DNA of 64,000 nt from JAVKBW01 sp040222995 (GTDB lineage Bacteria; Pseudomonadota; Alphaproteobacteria; UBA8366; Aestuariispiraceae): NCBI GenBank assembly GCA_040222995.1, contig JAVKBW010000046.1, positions 434,001 through 498,000 of the forward strand. The letters are read 5' to 3'. Made by a program: the position numbers and the translations under genes. Below are positions 8,692 to 18,301 of the stretch, one piece after another. The notes under the pieces were generated by a model, which was not told where the DNA came from, made no database searches, and saw only the letters and a list, made by a program, of their open reading frames with translations. Numbering within the stretch: position 1 is the first letter of the stretch; the number at the start of each line of letters is the position of its first letter.

Positions 8692-9201
8692 ATGATTTCG
8701 TTCTCGACACATTTACCGGAAATGGCCGCGCAGATTTGTGTTCTGATTTTTGCCTTTTTGGCATGTCTTGCCGCCGTGTGGGATCTTCGCAGTTTTACAA
8801 TTCCGAATTCGATTTCGATCGCTGTCGCCGCGTTGTGGCCGGTCTATGCGATTGCTGCCGGGCTGGGCCTGGAAGCAATGGCCTATGCCGGAACAATAGC
8901 CGTCGGCGTTCTTTTCGTCGGTATGCTTGGGTGGAGCCGGGGTTGGGTCGGCGGTGGCGATGTCAAACTGTTCTCGGCTTTTGCTCTTTGGGCCGGTCCG
9001 GTCGGGCTGATCCCCCTTGTCGTACATACAGGCATCGCCGGCGGTGTTCTCAGCCTTTTCTGGCTGACCAGCAAGCCGCTTCGTTTCGCAGCGGTCCGCG
9101 CCGGCCTGCCGGTGGCGCTGACCCCGCCGAAACACATTCCCTATGGCGTTGCCATAGCCGCGGCGGCGGTTCTGTTATCGATCCGCCTGATCACGGTCTG
9201 A
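8692..9201 (+). CDS. cpaA: Prepilin peptidase, TadV/CpaA type (A24)
   Basis: A polytopic A24-family aspartic protease that trims the Flp prepilin leader at the inner membrane. The two catalytic aspartates are visible in AVWDLRSFTIPN and, in the loop before the third helix, GGGDVKLFSAFALW. About six hydrophobic helices span about 170 residues, the size of short TadV/CpaA enzymes without a methylase domain. The frame is open upstream to a GTG at 8590, but that leader (QHPRRITLRR) is basic and overlaps the nested hairpins. ATG 8692, with GGGGA upstream, begins directly before the first helix and is preferred; ATG 8677 is also possible. It lies between flp and cpaB, the standard order. Confidence 0.88.
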   Translation: MISFSTHLPEMAAQICVLIFAFLACLAAVWDLRSFTIPNSISIAVAALWPVYAIAAGLGLEAMAYAGTIAVGVLFVGMLGWSRGWVGGGDVKLFSAFALWAGPVGLIPLVVHTGIAGGVLSLFWLTSKPLRFAAVRAGLPVALTPPKHIPYGVAIAAAAVLLSIRLITV

Positions 9202-9214
9202 AGGAGATCGAACC

Positions 9215-10096
9215 ATGCGTTTTCGACTCATTGCCCTCATCATCTTCGCCGCCGCCGCCGGGCTTGGCGCGGCGACCCTGGCCCGTGACTGGATGGCGTC
9301 GCAACAGGCGGCCTTTAATGAAAAACTTAAATCGCTGACACCGGAAGAAACAGAAGTCGCCGAGGTTCTGGTAGCGCGTAAGGCTATTGCCGTCGGCACT
9401 TTCCTGAAACCGGATATGTTTCGCTGGGCCGAATGGCCGGAAGACGGTGTCGCCGATACCTATGTGGTGAAGCTGGCGGATCCGGAAACAGATCAGATCG
9501 AGGATCTGCTTGGTGCGGTCATGCGTAATTCCATGACAGCCGGCGAGCCGATCACCAGCGGCCAGATCATCAGACCGGGAGAACGCGGTTTTCTGGCCGC
9601 CGTGCTGACACCCGGCTCTCGTGCGGTGTCGGTGCCGATCAATGCAACAACGGGTATCTCCGGTTTCGTGTTTCCGGGCGATTCCGTCGACCTTCTGCTG
9701 ACACACACGATCAAGGGCGGCAATAATGTTCGTCGCGCTTCGGAAACCATTCTGCGCGATATCCGCATTCTGGCGGTCGATCAGAGTGTCGCGAATGACG
9801 ACGGTAAACCGGTGATCGCCAAGACGGCGACATTGGAAGTGTTGCCGAAACAGGCGGAGAAAATAGCTGTCGCCATGGAAATGGGTACGCTGTCGCTGAC
9901 CCTGCGCAGCCTGCCGGTGGAAACCGCCGAAGGCGAACCGATCATCGACCCGACACAGCAAACCTACACCTGGGACAGTCAGGCAAGCCGGCTGCTGTCT
10001 GGCGGTGGGCGCGGCAAGGGCGGGCCGGTTACGACGGTTCAGGTTGTCCGCCGGGGCGAAGCTCAAATGCTCAGCTTCAGGGGGACATACCAATGA
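9215..10096 (+). CDS. cpaB: Flp pilus assembly protein CpaB/RcpC
   Basis: A 293-residue periplasmic Flp-pilus assembly protein. It has an N-terminal signal anchor (residues about 4-22, LIALIIFAAAAGLGAATLA) and a SAF-like domain (about 48-115, VLVARKAIAVGTFLKPDMF), followed by the RcpC/CpaB domain (SRAVSVPINATTGISGFVFP...DLLLTH). The family works with the secretin CpaC in the outer-membrane part of the machine. AAGGAGATCG lies just upstream of the ATG. The 3-prime end overlaps the cpaC start by four bases (ATGA), showing translational coupling. Confidence 0.93.
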   Translation: MRFRLIALIIFAAAAGLGAATLARDWMASQQAAFNEKLKSLTPEETEVAEVLVARKAIAVGTFLKPDMFRWAEWPEDGVADTYVVKLADPETDQIEDLLGAVMRNSMTAGEPITSGQIIRPGERGFLAAVLTPGSRAVSVPINATTGISGFVFPGDSVDLLLTHTIKGGNNVRRASETILRDIRILAVDQSVANDDGKPVIAKTATLEVLPKQAEKIAVAMEMGTLSLTLRSLPVETAEGEPIIDPTQQTYTWDSQASRLLSGGGRGKGGPVTTVQVVRRGEAQMLSFRGTYQ

Positions 10097-11820
10097 ACTC
10101 AATCCAGCACGGAAAGGGGTTCATATGGTCGTTGCTTCTGCTGGCTGTCGTGTTCCCCGCAATTCTCTGGCTGACGCCTGCCTATGCAGGGCCGCAGCAG
10201 AAAAGCCCGCGCGACCTCATTGCAGATGTCGATATGACGACGGTGTCGGAATCCGATGTGCCGATTGATATGGCGGTGCCCTTCCTGCCGATGGATCCGG
10301 TTCAGGCGGCGGCCAATGTTGCGCCTGCGGTGACGATTGAGGCCGAGCCGGTCGTCGCTGAAAACACCATTCCGGTCGGCGGCGATGAAACGGAAGACCC
10401 GGCCGTGGCGTCGGCGCCACTCAAGATAACGCCGACAGTGCAGTTGTTGCCGAAAGCGCCCGTAAAGCCGGCGGCGGTGACGCCTGCCGTCGTGCGCACC
10501 GTTGCCGCACCGGCTGTTTCCGTCTCGGCCCCGGGTGTCCAGCCGATTGATCTGGAAATGCACGCCGGCACGATGATCCGGCTGCCGAAAGCAGCGAATG
10601 CCGTCTTTGTCGCCAACCCGGATATCGCCGATGTGCAACTAAAATCGCCCCGTTTGCTGTATGTTTACGGACGGCTTGCAGGTGAAACGACGGTCTACGC
10701 GGTCGATGCTTCCGATGAAGTTGTGCTGAACCACCGGGTCGTGGTCGGACACAATCTGACCCGGCTGCAGGAACTGATTCAGAAAGTCCGTCCCCGGTCG
10801 AATGTCGACATCATGTCGCTCAACGGCTCCATCGTACTGACCGGTCTCGCCAGCAGTTCGGAAGAGGCGTCGGATATTTCCGGCCTCGCCGCTCAATTGC
10901 TTGGAGAGGGCGGCCGGGTAATAAACCGCATCAGGATCGACAGCCCGCAGCAGGTCAATCTTCGGGTGCGGATTGCCGAAGTCAGCCGGGATGTGTCCAA
11001 GCAACTCGGTTTCGATCTGAGCATCTCGCAGATCATCGGTAATGTTACCCTGGGTGCGGCCACGAACTCCTTCGTCGATGGCATCACCGCTGGCACGCAG
11101 CAATTGTCGGGCGCGTTCACGTCGAATTCCGGCCGCACAGCCATCAATGCCTTGATCGACGCGCTGGATGATCAGGGGCTCGCGACCGTTCTGGCCGAAC
11201 CCAACCTGACCGCGATGACGGGTGAAACCGCGCATTTTCTCGCTGGCGGCGAGTTCCCCATTCCGGTACCCAGCGATGACGGCACGATCACTATTCTGTT
11301 CAAGAAGTTCGGTGTTGCGCTCAGCTTCAAGCCGGTTGTTCTGGACGATGGCCGGATTCACCTGAAAATCGTGTCCGAAGTCAGCCAGTTGTCGACGACG
11401 GGGTCTGTTTCGTTCAACGGTTTCGTTATTCCGTCGCTGACCACCCGCGAGGCCGAAACCACGGTCAATCTGGGCAGCGGGCAGAGTTTCGCGATTGCCG
11501 GTCTGCTGCAAAACACCACCACGCAGACAGTGAATCAGTTTCCCGGTCTGGGCGACCTGCCGATCATCGGTACTTTGTTCCGGTCCAGCGATTTTCAGAG
11601 CGAAAAGAGCGAGCTGATCGTCATTGTCACCCCCTATCTTGTGCGGCCGGTATCGACCCGCATTGCTGCGCCGACGGATGGGTTCCAGCCGCCGACGGAT
11701 CAGGATCGCGTGTTCAACGGCGCGAAGTACAAGGCCGGCGCCGCTTCGAAACGCACCGACTTCGTCAGCCGAAACGGTTCGGCCGGTCAGGTCGGCAAAG
11801 CCGGATTCATTCTGCGCTAG
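10093..11820 (+). CDS. cpaC: Secretin CpaC/RcpA of the Flp pilus
   Basis: A 575-residue outer-membrane secretin for Flp pilus export. A signal peptide (about 1-30) precedes a Pro/Ala/Val-rich linker (about 45-145). Next come the pilus N-terminal domain (DLEMHAGTMIRLPKAANAVFVANPDIADV), a BON-like segment (VDIMSLNGSIVLTGLASS), and the secretin core. The core shows LAEPNLTAMTGETAHFLAGG and the closing ELIVIVTPYLVRPV. The long low-complexity N-terminal linker is longer than I expect for the family but not disruptive. The start overlaps the cpaB stop. Confidence 0.95.
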   Translation: MNSIQHGKGFIWSLLLLAVVFPAILWLTPAYAGPQQKSPRDLIADVDMTTVSESDVPIDMAVPFLPMDPVQAAANVAPAVTIEAEPVVAENTIPVGGDETEDPAVASAPLKITPTVQLLPKAPVKPAAVTPAVVRTVAAPAVSVSAPGVQPIDLEMHAGTMIRLPKAANAVFVANPDIADVQLKSPRLLYVYGRLAGETTVYAVDASDEVVLNHRVVVGHNLTRLQELIQKVRPRSNVDIMSLNGSIVLTGLASSSEEASDISGLAAQLLGEGGRVINRIRIDSPQQVNLRVRIAEVSRDVSKQLGFDLSISQIIGNVTLGAATNSFVDGITAGTQQLSGAFTSNSGRTAINALIDALDDQGLATVLAEPNLTAMTGETAHFLAGGEFPIPVPSDDGTITILFKKFGVALSFKPVVLDDGRIHLKIVSEVSQLSTTGSVSFNGFVIPSLTTREAETTVNLGSGQSFAIAGLLQNTTTQTVNQFPGLGDLPIIGTLFRSSDFQSEKSELIVIVTPYLVRPVSTRIAAPTDGFQPPTDQDRVFNGAKYKAGAASKRTDFVSRNGSAGQVGKAGFILR

Positions 11821-11865
11821 AGCGGGTCACGGTTAATCGGAATCGCTCCGGGAAGGGGACACGAA

Positions 11866-12483
11866 ATGCGAAAAACAACAAATCTGGTAAAGGTAATTGC
11901 TCTGGTGGCCGCAAGCCTGACAGCCGCCTGCACCGCGCAATCGGAAGGCCGGTTAGAAAACCGGCATCAAACGAGGGTCGACCTGGCCCGGTTCCAGACC
12001 CCGGTCGAAACCGAGGCGGAAACCGGCATGCCGACGTCTGAAGGATACAGCGAAGCCGCGGCTTTTCTGGTGAGTCTGCATGCCGGGTATGGCGATATCG
12101 TCATGGTGCGCGGCGGTTCGCCGGAAGGACGGCGCAGTCTGGTCGAAGGCTTGCGCGGCTACTACCGCAGCCTTGATTTCGTTACCCTTCCCGGCGGTAC
12201 AGGCAGCCTCGTCGTAACGGTCGAACGCGCGGTTGCAACGCCGCCGCCCTGCGGCGACTGGTCGGCGCCTTCCGGCCACGATACCAGCAATAGCGGTGGA
12301 CTGGATCTCGGCTGTTCGACCGAAGGCAGTCTGGGGCTGATGGTGGCGGATCCGCGGGATCTGCAGGGCGGCGCCCCGCCGGGACCGGAAAGTTCAACCG
12401 TCGGGGTTCGCGGTATCGCGGAAATGAATGCCGGGCCGCTTGTCATTACACCGCAAACCGAAGTTACGGATACAACGGAATGA
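11866..12483 (+). CDS. cpaD: Pilus assembly lipoprotein CpaD
   Basis: A 205-residue CpaD-family protein. The signal peptide ends in a lipobox (SLTAAC, Cys at about residue 23), predicting an outer-membrane lipoprotein that supports the secretin. Family features include VARGG-like VMVRGGSPEGRR and a C-terminal region with PPPCGDWSAP and LDLGCSTEGSLGLMVADPRDLQGG, the usual CpaD ending. GGAAGGGGACACGAA precedes the ATG. The stop overlaps the cpaE start (ATGA). Its place between the secretin and the CpaE ATPase is the conserved order. Confidence 0.92.
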   Translation: MRKTTNLVKVIALVAASLTAACTAQSEGRLENRHQTRVDLARFQTPVETEAETGMPTSEGYSEAAAFLVSLHAGYGDIVMVRGGSPEGRRSLVEGLRGYYRSLDFVTLPGGTGSLVVTVERAVATPPPCGDWSAPSGHDTSNSGGLDLGCSTEGSLGLMVADPRDLQGGAPPGPESSTVGVRGIAEMNAGPLVITPQTEVTDTTE

Positions 12484-13682
12484 ACGCCCTTCCCCCCTTG
12501 TCTGCTTCAGGGTCCGGATCCTCGCTGCGCGATTCGAGAAACGCTCGCCTGATTGCGGTTTCCGAAAATGCCGATCTTGCGGATGCGCTGTCACGGCTGC
12601 TGGACAGCGACGGTATCGCAACAGCGGAAATTCTGCCTGCCGATATCGACCCCATCGCGCTGGCAAGTGAAAAAGCCGATCTGTTCGTGATTGATCTGGG
12701 CGATGAAGACGATCCCGCGGCAAAAGTGTTGGAATACGCTTCGGTAACCGATAAGCCTGTCGCTGTAATAGGTACGGTCAACGACATTCATTACTACCAT
12801 CAGGTGATAGGTGCCGGAGCAGTAGACTACCTGGTGCCGCCCTTCACGGATTCGATGCTGATGGAACTCATCGGCCGTGTGGTCACGCGTCCTCATCAGG
12901 CCGCCGATCCTGAAACCTGCCGTCTCAATCTGATGATCGGCACACGCGGTGGGGTCGGTACAACGGCGCTGGCCGTTTCGACGGCGTGGCTGTCGGCCGA
13001 AGCCTGGAATACGCCGACGGCTCTGCTGGATCTCGATTTACGCTTCGGCAGTTGCGCCCTGTCGCTGGATCTGCTGCCGGGTCCGGGTCTGCGCGATGCG
13101 CTGGAACATCCTGAACGGATCGATTCCCTCTTTGTCGGCAGCTCCATGATCAATGCGACCGACCGGCTTTTCGTGCTGGGCAGCGAGGATGCGCTGGAAA
13201 GCTCAATCCGTATTGCCGACGATGCGATCGAAACACTGGTCGAGGCGGTCAAGCCGACAGTGGATGTCATTGTCGTTGATTTGCCGCGTGCTGCGGTCGG
13301 GGCGCACCAGTCAATGCTTCAGGATGCCCATACAGTCACGCTGGTCTCCAACCTGACGGTGGCGGGATTACGCGATACCGTCAGGCTGCAGACCTTTCTG
13401 ACAGACCGTCTGGGTCTTTCGACCGTCCAGATCGCGGCGATTGAAGCGCCGGACAAGACGGCCCATATCAGCAAGAAGGAATTCCAGCAGGGCATCGGCC
13501 GCGATGTTACCTTCTGGCTGCCTTACGACCCGAAAATGATGGCGGCGGCGGCCAGCCAGGGTAAGGCGCCGCCCGATCTCGCCGGCACCCGCCACGCCTA
13601 TACGAAAGCCTGCAGTCTGATCGCGCGGGACTTCGCCGGCGCTGAGGAAGCGAAGGAAAGGCGACGGTTTTGGCGCTGGTAG
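12480..13682 (+). CDS. cpaE: Pilus assembly ATPase CpaE/TadZ
   Basis: A 400-residue protein with an N-terminal atypical receiver-like domain (about 20-135) and a MinD/ParA-type ATPase domain. The P-loop at about residues 153-163 reads GTRGGVGTTALA. The signature lysine after GGVG is replaced by Thr, and the first Lys of KGGVGKT is Arg. Such a deviant Walker A is normal in TadZ/CpaE proteins, so it is not taken as a defect. Family knowledge puts these proteins at the cell pole, where they localise the pilus machine. It is coupled to cpaD by ATGA and overlaps the cpaF start by 13 bases. Confidence 0.92.
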   Translation: MNALPPLSASGSGSSLRDSRNARLIAVSENADLADALSRLLDSDGIATAEILPADIDPIALASEKADLFVIDLGDEDDPAAKVLEYASVTDKPVAVIGTVNDIHYYHQVIGAGAVDYLVPPFTDSMLMELIGRVVTRPHQAADPETCRLNLMIGTRGGVGTTALAVSTAWLSAEAWNTPTALLDLDLRFGSCALSLDLLPGPGLRDALEHPERIDSLFVGSSMINATDRLFVLGSEDALESSIRIADDAIETLVEAVKPTVDVIVVDLPRAAVGAHQSMLQDAHTVTLVSNLTVAGLRDTVRLQTFLTDRLGLSTVQIAAIEAPDKTAHISKKEFQQGIGRDVTFWLPYDPKMMAAAASQGKAPPDLAGTRHAYTKACSLIARDFAGAEEAKERRRFWRW

Positions 13683-15397
13683 ATTCCATTACAGCACTGG
13701 GCAGGGGGTCGCCGGATGCCGGCGATCCGACGGCCGCCATTGAACGGCTGAAGAATAAACTGTCCCCGGCCATTGCTGACGCATTGCAAGACGTGACGCC
13801 GGAAACGGCGGACAGATCCGACCTCAGCCGCCGTATTCGCGATACAGTCTTGCAGTCCACCAAGAAACAGGGACTGAAACTGACGCTGTTGCAGGAGCGT
13901 AATCTGGTAACAGCTCTGCTGAATGATTGGCTGCGGGCATCGCAGACGACCGGCCCGGAAATGCAACCCGCCGGCCGGGACAAATCGAAAAAGCTTGTTC
14001 GGCGCGAGACTGCCGGTGCGTTGGAATCGCAGGAAAGGCAGCCGGCGAACGAGGAGGTTGTCGATTCGGATGCGACAATCGACTCCCTTCTTGGCGATAC
14101 GTCATATCAGCCGTCCAGCCATACCGGGACAACCAGCAGAACAAGCGTCGAATCTGCCGTCGACAAGGTTCGTCCGGTCCTGACCGACCAGATCGATGTC
14201 GCTGCGGCGGCAAAAATGCCGCGTGCCGAACTTGCCCGCCAGATTTCCGAACTGGTCGGCGACATTCTGCGCGACCGGCAGATCCAGCTTAACAGCATGG
14301 AACAACGCGATCTCGTCACCATTCTGGTGAACGACATGCTGGGACTGGGACCGCTGGAATCGCTGCTTGAGGACGAGCGGGTCACCGATATTCTGGTTAA
14401 CGGCCCGCATCAGACCTATGTGGAGCGCGGCGGCAAGCTGGAACTCGCCGACATTCATTTCCGCGACAATGCGCATCTGTTATCCATCTGTACCCGAATC
14501 GTCAGCCGTATCGGCCGTCGGGTCGATGAAAGCTCGCCGATGTGTGACGCGCGACTGGCCGACGGCAGCCGGGTGAACATCATCATCCCGCCACTGGCGC
14601 TGGACGGGCCGTCGATATCGATCCGGAAGTTCTCCGAAAAGAAAATCACGCTCGAAGTGATGACGCGTCAGGGTAACATTTCCAAAAACATGGAAACAGT
14701 GCTGAAAATCGCCTCCCGCAGCCGGCTTAACATCCTGATTTCCGGCGGTACAGGTTCGGGTAAAACGACGCTTCTCAATGCTCTCAGCCGCCTGATCGAT
14801 ACCGGCGAGCGGATCGTCACCATCGAAGATGCTGCGGAATTACAGTTGCAACAGCCGCACGTCGTCCGTCTGGAAACACGCCCGCCAAATCTGGAGGGGC
14901 GCGGCGAGGTCACCATGCGCGATCTCGTCAAGAACTCGCTCCGGATGCGGCCCGACCGGATCATTCTGGGCGAGGTGCGAAGCTCGGAAGCGCTCGACAT
15001 GCTGCAGGCGATGAATACCGGCCATGAAGGGTCGATGTGTACGGTTCATGCCAACAATCCGCGCGAAGCGCTGACCCGTCTGGAAAACATGGTCAGCATG
15101 ACGGCATCGAACCTGCCGGCAAAAGCCTTGCGCACGCAAATCGCCTCAGCCATTGACGTCATCGTGCAGATCAGCCGCATGCGCGACGGCATGCGACGGG
15201 TAACCAGCATCGCCGAAGTCGTCGGCATGGAAGGCGAGGTCATCACGACCCAGGAACTCTTCCGCTACAAATATGAAGGGGAAGACCAGACCGGCAAACT
15301 GCTCGGCACCTTCGAACCGGCCGGCGTAAGGCCGCACTTCGCTGAAAAGGCATCGTACTTCAACCTTGAAAGGCCGTTGCTGGAGGCGATCGCATGA
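13670..15397 (+). CDS. cpaF: Pilus assembly/secretion ATPase CpaF/TadA
   Basis: A 575-residue hexameric type IV-family secretion ATPase that powers Flp pilus assembly. Walker A is SGGTGSGKTTLL at about residues 356-367, and Walker B with RIILGEVRSSEALDML follows. The Asp and His boxes (TIEDAAELQL, GHEGSMCTVHANNP) are intact. An N-terminal Pro/Ser/Thr-rich region (about 80-150) precedes the conserved helical domain. The start is TTG at 13670, inside the end of cpaE, with AAGGAAAGG upstream; no in-frame ATG gives a full N-terminus. The stop overlaps tadB (ATGA). Confidence 0.95.
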   Translation: MALVDSITALGRGSPDAGDPTAAIERLKNKLSPAIADALQDVTPETADRSDLSRRIRDTVLQSTKKQGLKLTLLQERNLVTALLNDWLRASQTTGPEMQPAGRDKSKKLVRRETAGALESQERQPANEEVVDSDATIDSLLGDTSYQPSSHTGTTSRTSVESAVDKVRPVLTDQIDVAAAAKMPRAELARQISELVGDILRDRQIQLNSMEQRDLVTILVNDMLGLGPLESLLEDERVTDILVNGPHQTYVERGGKLELADIHFRDNAHLLSICTRIVSRIGRRVDESSPMCDARLADGSRVNIIIPPLALDGPSISIRKFSEKKITLEVMTRQGNISKNMETVLKIASRSRLNILISGGTGSGKTTLLNALSRLIDTGERIVTIEDAAELQLQQPHVVRLETRPPNLEGRGEVTMRDLVKNSLRMRPDRIILGEVRSSEALDMLQAMNTGHEGSMCTVHANNPREALTRLENMVSMTASNLPAKALRTQIASAIDVIVQISRMRDGMRRVTSIAEVVGMEGEVITTQELFRYKYEGEDQTGKLLGTFEPAGVRPHFAEKASYFNLERPLLEAIA

Positions 15398-16428
15398 CCG
15401 TGCTTCTCGATATTCTGGACGATGCCGGGGCCTGGATGGCCTCGCTGACGGTGGAGGCGCTCGGTATCCTGATCGCCTTGCTGACAGCCGTCGCCGTAAT
15501 GGCCGTCGTTCTGGGTCTCGCTTCCACCAATATCAGGGAAAACCGGAAAAGACGCGATCGGCTGGGCCGCGCTGTCGACCGGCGGGCCGGGTCGCAACAA
15601 AAGACGGAAGCCGCCGTTCAGCTTCGCCGCAGCGATCCGAAATCCCGGCTGGATGAGACTCTGGGCCGTCTGATGCCCAAACCTGAAATGTTGCGCGGTC
15701 GGTTGAAACAGACCGGCCGGAAAATCGCCGTCGGCAACTATGCCGCGGCCAGTTTTGTTGTTGCCATTCTATCCTTCTTCATCCTCTGGCGGTTGACCGG
15801 TCTGCCCCCGGTAACTTCCGCCTTTGGTGCGGCGGCGTCGGGTCTGATGATACCCCATCTCATCGTGTCCCACTTGATCCGGCGTCGCCGTAATCTTTTT
15901 ACAGGTCAGCTAGCCGAAGGCATTGATGTGATGGTGCGCGGTATCCGGGCCGGCCTGCCGGTTTCGGAAACCGTGCGCGCCGTTGCACGGGAGGTGGGCG
16001 AGCCGGTGCGCGGTATCTTCGCCCTTGTGGCTGACCGGGTTCGCGTCGGTGAACAGATGGAAGACGCCTTTGCCCATGCGGCAGAGGAAATGGATACGCC
16101 GGAACTGAAATTTTTGTCTATTACCCTATCCGTGCAAAGAGAGACAGGCGGTAACCTGGCGGAAACCCTGTCCAACCTGTCCGAGATCCTGCGCAAGCGG
16201 CGTCAGATGAAACTGAAAATCAGGGCAGTATCGTCGGAAGCCCGTGCCAGCGCGATGATTCTCGGGTCGCTTCCCTTCGCGATGTTCCTGATCCTGCTTC
16301 TGGTGAACAAGGGATATGTAATGGAGCTGTTTACCGACCCGCGCGGCCACTTTCTGGTCGGCATGTCGGTATTCAGCATGGTGATCGGCATCGGCGTGAT
16401 GATGAAGATGGTGAGGTTCGACATATGA
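15394..16428 (+). CDS. tadB: Flp pilus inner-membrane platform protein TadB
   Basis: A 344-residue TadB/CpaG-type platform protein with a T2SSF (GspF-like) domain. A membrane helix at about 20-48 and two more at about 120-155 precede the cytoplasmic T2SSF fold (LAEGIDVMVRGIRAGLPVSETVRAV...VQRETGGNLAETLSNLSEILR). C-terminal helices close it. It is predicted to pair with TadC beneath the CpaF ATPase. ATGA overlaps at both ends show it is translated with cpaF and tadC. Confidence 0.93.
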   Translation: MTVLLDILDDAGAWMASLTVEALGILIALLTAVAVMAVVLGLASTNIRENRKRRDRLGRAVDRRAGSQQKTEAAVQLRRSDPKSRLDETLGRLMPKPEMLRGRLKQTGRKIAVGNYAAASFVVAILSFFILWRLTGLPPVTSAFGAAASGLMIPHLIVSHLIRRRRNLFTGQLAEGIDVMVRGIRAGLPVSETVRAVAREVGEPVRGIFALVADRVRVGEQMEDAFAHAAEEMDTPELKFLSITLSVQRETGGNLAETLSNLSEILRKRRQMKLKIRAVSSEARASAMILGSLPFAMFLILLLVNKGYVMELFTDPRGHFLVGMSVFSMVIGIGVMMKMVRFDI

Positions 16429-17399
16429 ATCCACTCGATTACCTTCCTTATGGACTGACCTTGCAGGAATTGTTTCTGTTCTTGGCGGCTGCGGGTACGT
16501 TTCTTGGCATTGTGGCGGTCGCCGTGCCGTTGATTGAACGACGTCCTGACGGCCGCCGGGTGAAGGCCCTGCGCCAACGCCGTACAGATCTTCTGGCCGA
16601 AACAAAGAAACCGAAACGGCGTGGCCTGTCCGGATCGTATGTCGGCATCGCCAATCATGTCGTCGGCCGGTTCAAGCTTCTCAGCAGCGATCATGCGGCG
16701 GAAGCGCAACGCAAACTGTTGCGAGCCGGTATCCGCTCGAAGGATGCGGTGACGATCTTTCTGTTCATCAAACTCTGTCTGCCGCTGACGCTGGGCGGTA
16801 TTGCCCTGATCCTGCTGTTCGGCACCAATCTCTACCCGATGCCCGACTTCGCGAAAGCGGGTATCAGTGCCGGCGTTATTATATTCGGTCTCTACCTGCC
16901 GGATATCGTCACCAAGAACAAAGCCGACAAGCGCAAACATGCGCTGACGCGTGGCCTGCCGGATGCGCTGGACCTGCTGGTGATCTGCGCCGAGGCCGGG
17001 CTTAACCTGGATTCCGCGCTGATCCGGGTATCGAACGAAATCCGCATGGCGAACCCAGAACTGGCGGACGAACTGGAACTGACTTCAATCGAGCTCGGCT
17101 TCCTGAGTGAGCGGCGTGAAGCGTTACAGAATCTTGAAATGCGGACCGGATTGAAATCCGTCTCCGCGCTGGTCGGCACATTGGCCCAGACCGAAAAGTA
17201 CGGCACGCCACTGGCGCAGAGCCTGCGGGTGCTGGCCGCCGAAATGCGTGACGAGCGCCTGATGAAAGCGGAAGAGAAAGCGGCGCGTCTGCCGGCAACA
17301 CTGACCGTGCCGATGGTTCTGTTCATCATGCCGGCTTTGTTTATCGTGCTGATCGGCCCGGGCATCCTGCGCACCGTCGATGCGCTGAGCAATCTTTAG
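16425..17399 (+). CDS. tadC: Flp pilus inner-membrane platform protein TadC
   Basis: A 324-residue TadC/CpaH-type protein, the partner of TadB. An N-terminal helix (about 10-35), two central helices (about 110-160) and a C-terminal helix pair surround a T2SSF domain with GLPDALDLLVICAEAGLNLDSAL. LAQTEKYGTPLAQSLRVLAAEMRDER follows; this is the standard signature. It starts in the tadB stop (ATGA) and ends the co-directional run, because the next gene lies on the opposite strand. Confidence 0.93.
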   Translation: MNPLDYLPYGLTLQELFLFLAAAGTFLGIVAVAVPLIERRPDGRRVKALRQRRTDLLAETKKPKRRGLSGSYVGIANHVVGRFKLLSSDHAAEAQRKLLRAGIRSKDAVTIFLFIKLCLPLTLGGIALILLFGTNLYPMPDFAKAGISAGVIIFGLYLPDIVTKNKADKRKHALTRGLPDALDLLVICAEAGLNLDSALIRVSNEIRMANPELADELELTSIELGFLSERREALQNLEMRTGLKSVSALVGTLAQTEKYGTPLAQSLRVLAAEMRDERLMKAEEKAARLPATLTVPMVLFIMPALFIVLIGPGILRTVDALSNL

Positions 17400-17446
17400 A
17401 GGGCCGGGCGATGCAGACCATCCGACACAAATCGAAAGTTGCGGGG

Positions 17447-18301
17447 TCAAGCCCCGGTCGGGTGGCTGGAATAGAAAGCCTGGATCGACCGCAACCGTTG
17501 CGCCGGATCTTCCAGCGCCCGCAGCGTCCTGTAGAACGCCATGTTGCGTTCGACCGCAGCCGGACCGAGATCGAGCGACGCGACCGCGCGGGCTTCGTCT
17601 TCCCTACCGGCCAGAGCGTAACCGAGCGCCAGCGTCTGCCGGTATTGTGCCGGGGTGCCCGATTGGTTGGCGATGGCTCTCAGCAACGCAAGGCCTTCAT
17701 CCATTTCACCGGCCAGAACCAGCGACAGACCCAGGTTATGCTGCAGGTCGAGATTGCCGGGCGACGCGGCCAGACCTTCGCGGTAAATCGCCTTGGCGCC
17801 ATCGTGATTGCCCAGCAGGTCCTGCGCGACGCCCATGCCGAGATAAATCCGGTAATCGTCCGGCGTCAGCTTCTTCGCCTGTTCGTAATGCGGCAGCGCC
17901 AGGGCCGGTTCGTCAATCGAAACCAGCGCATTCGCCATGCCGCGCCTGGCATCGGCATTCAGCGGGTCCAGCGTCAGCGCCGCACGGAAAGCAGCGGTTG
18001 CTTCTTCCGGCGACCCGCCTTCGGCCATGGCGTATCCCAGCTTCACCAGCGGGGCCGGTTCTTGCGGGGCGGCGTTGTGCGCACTTCGATAGAGCGCGAC
18101 AGCGCCCGAAAAGTCGCCCTGGGCAAGGTTCAAATCACCGGCCTCGATCAGGGCGGCGACCGTCGAAGTATTCGCCCCCTGCGCCAGCCGCGCCTGTTCG
18201 CTTTGGGCGGCGCACCCTGCCACCGCCAGTCCCAGCGAGAGGGCCAGTGCACGAACGACGCTGCGTCGAACATCGGCCGGAATTTTTGGAGTTTGTTTCA
18301 T
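17447..18301 (-). CDS. tadD: TadD-like TPR lipoprotein
   Basis: A tetratricopeptide protein, about 284 residues from the ATG at 18301. It carries a signal peptide with lipobox (LGLAVAGC) and five to six TPR units (EAGDLNLAQGDFSGAVALY, KLGYAMAEGGSPEEATAAF and so on). TadD lipoproteins support secretin assembly. A 16-residue upstream extension to 18349 is open but has no ribosome site and would bury the signal peptide. With ATG 18301 the start codon shares the bases CATG with the divergent tadE start. In most tad loci tadD is co-directional, so the inversion is a local peculiarity. Confidence 0.85.
   Translation of the reverse strand: MKQTPKIPADVRRSVVRALALSLGLAVAGCAAQSEQARLAQGANTSTVAALIEAGDLNLAQGDFSGAVALYRSAHNAAPQEPAPLVKLGYAMAEGGSPEEATAAFRAALTLDPLNADARRGMANALVSIDEPALALPHYEQAKKLTPDDYRIYLGMGVAQDLLGNHDGAKAIYREGLAASPGNLDLQHNLGLSLVLAGEMDEGLALLRAIANQSGTPAQYRQTLALGYALAGREDEARAVASLDLGPAAVERNMAFYRTLRALEDPAQRLRSIQAFYSSHPTGA

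Noticed and set aside
12936..12968. Broken P-loop making CpaE inactive
   Set aside because: A deviant Walker A is usual in TadZ/CpaE proteins, so the replacement is not a defect signal.
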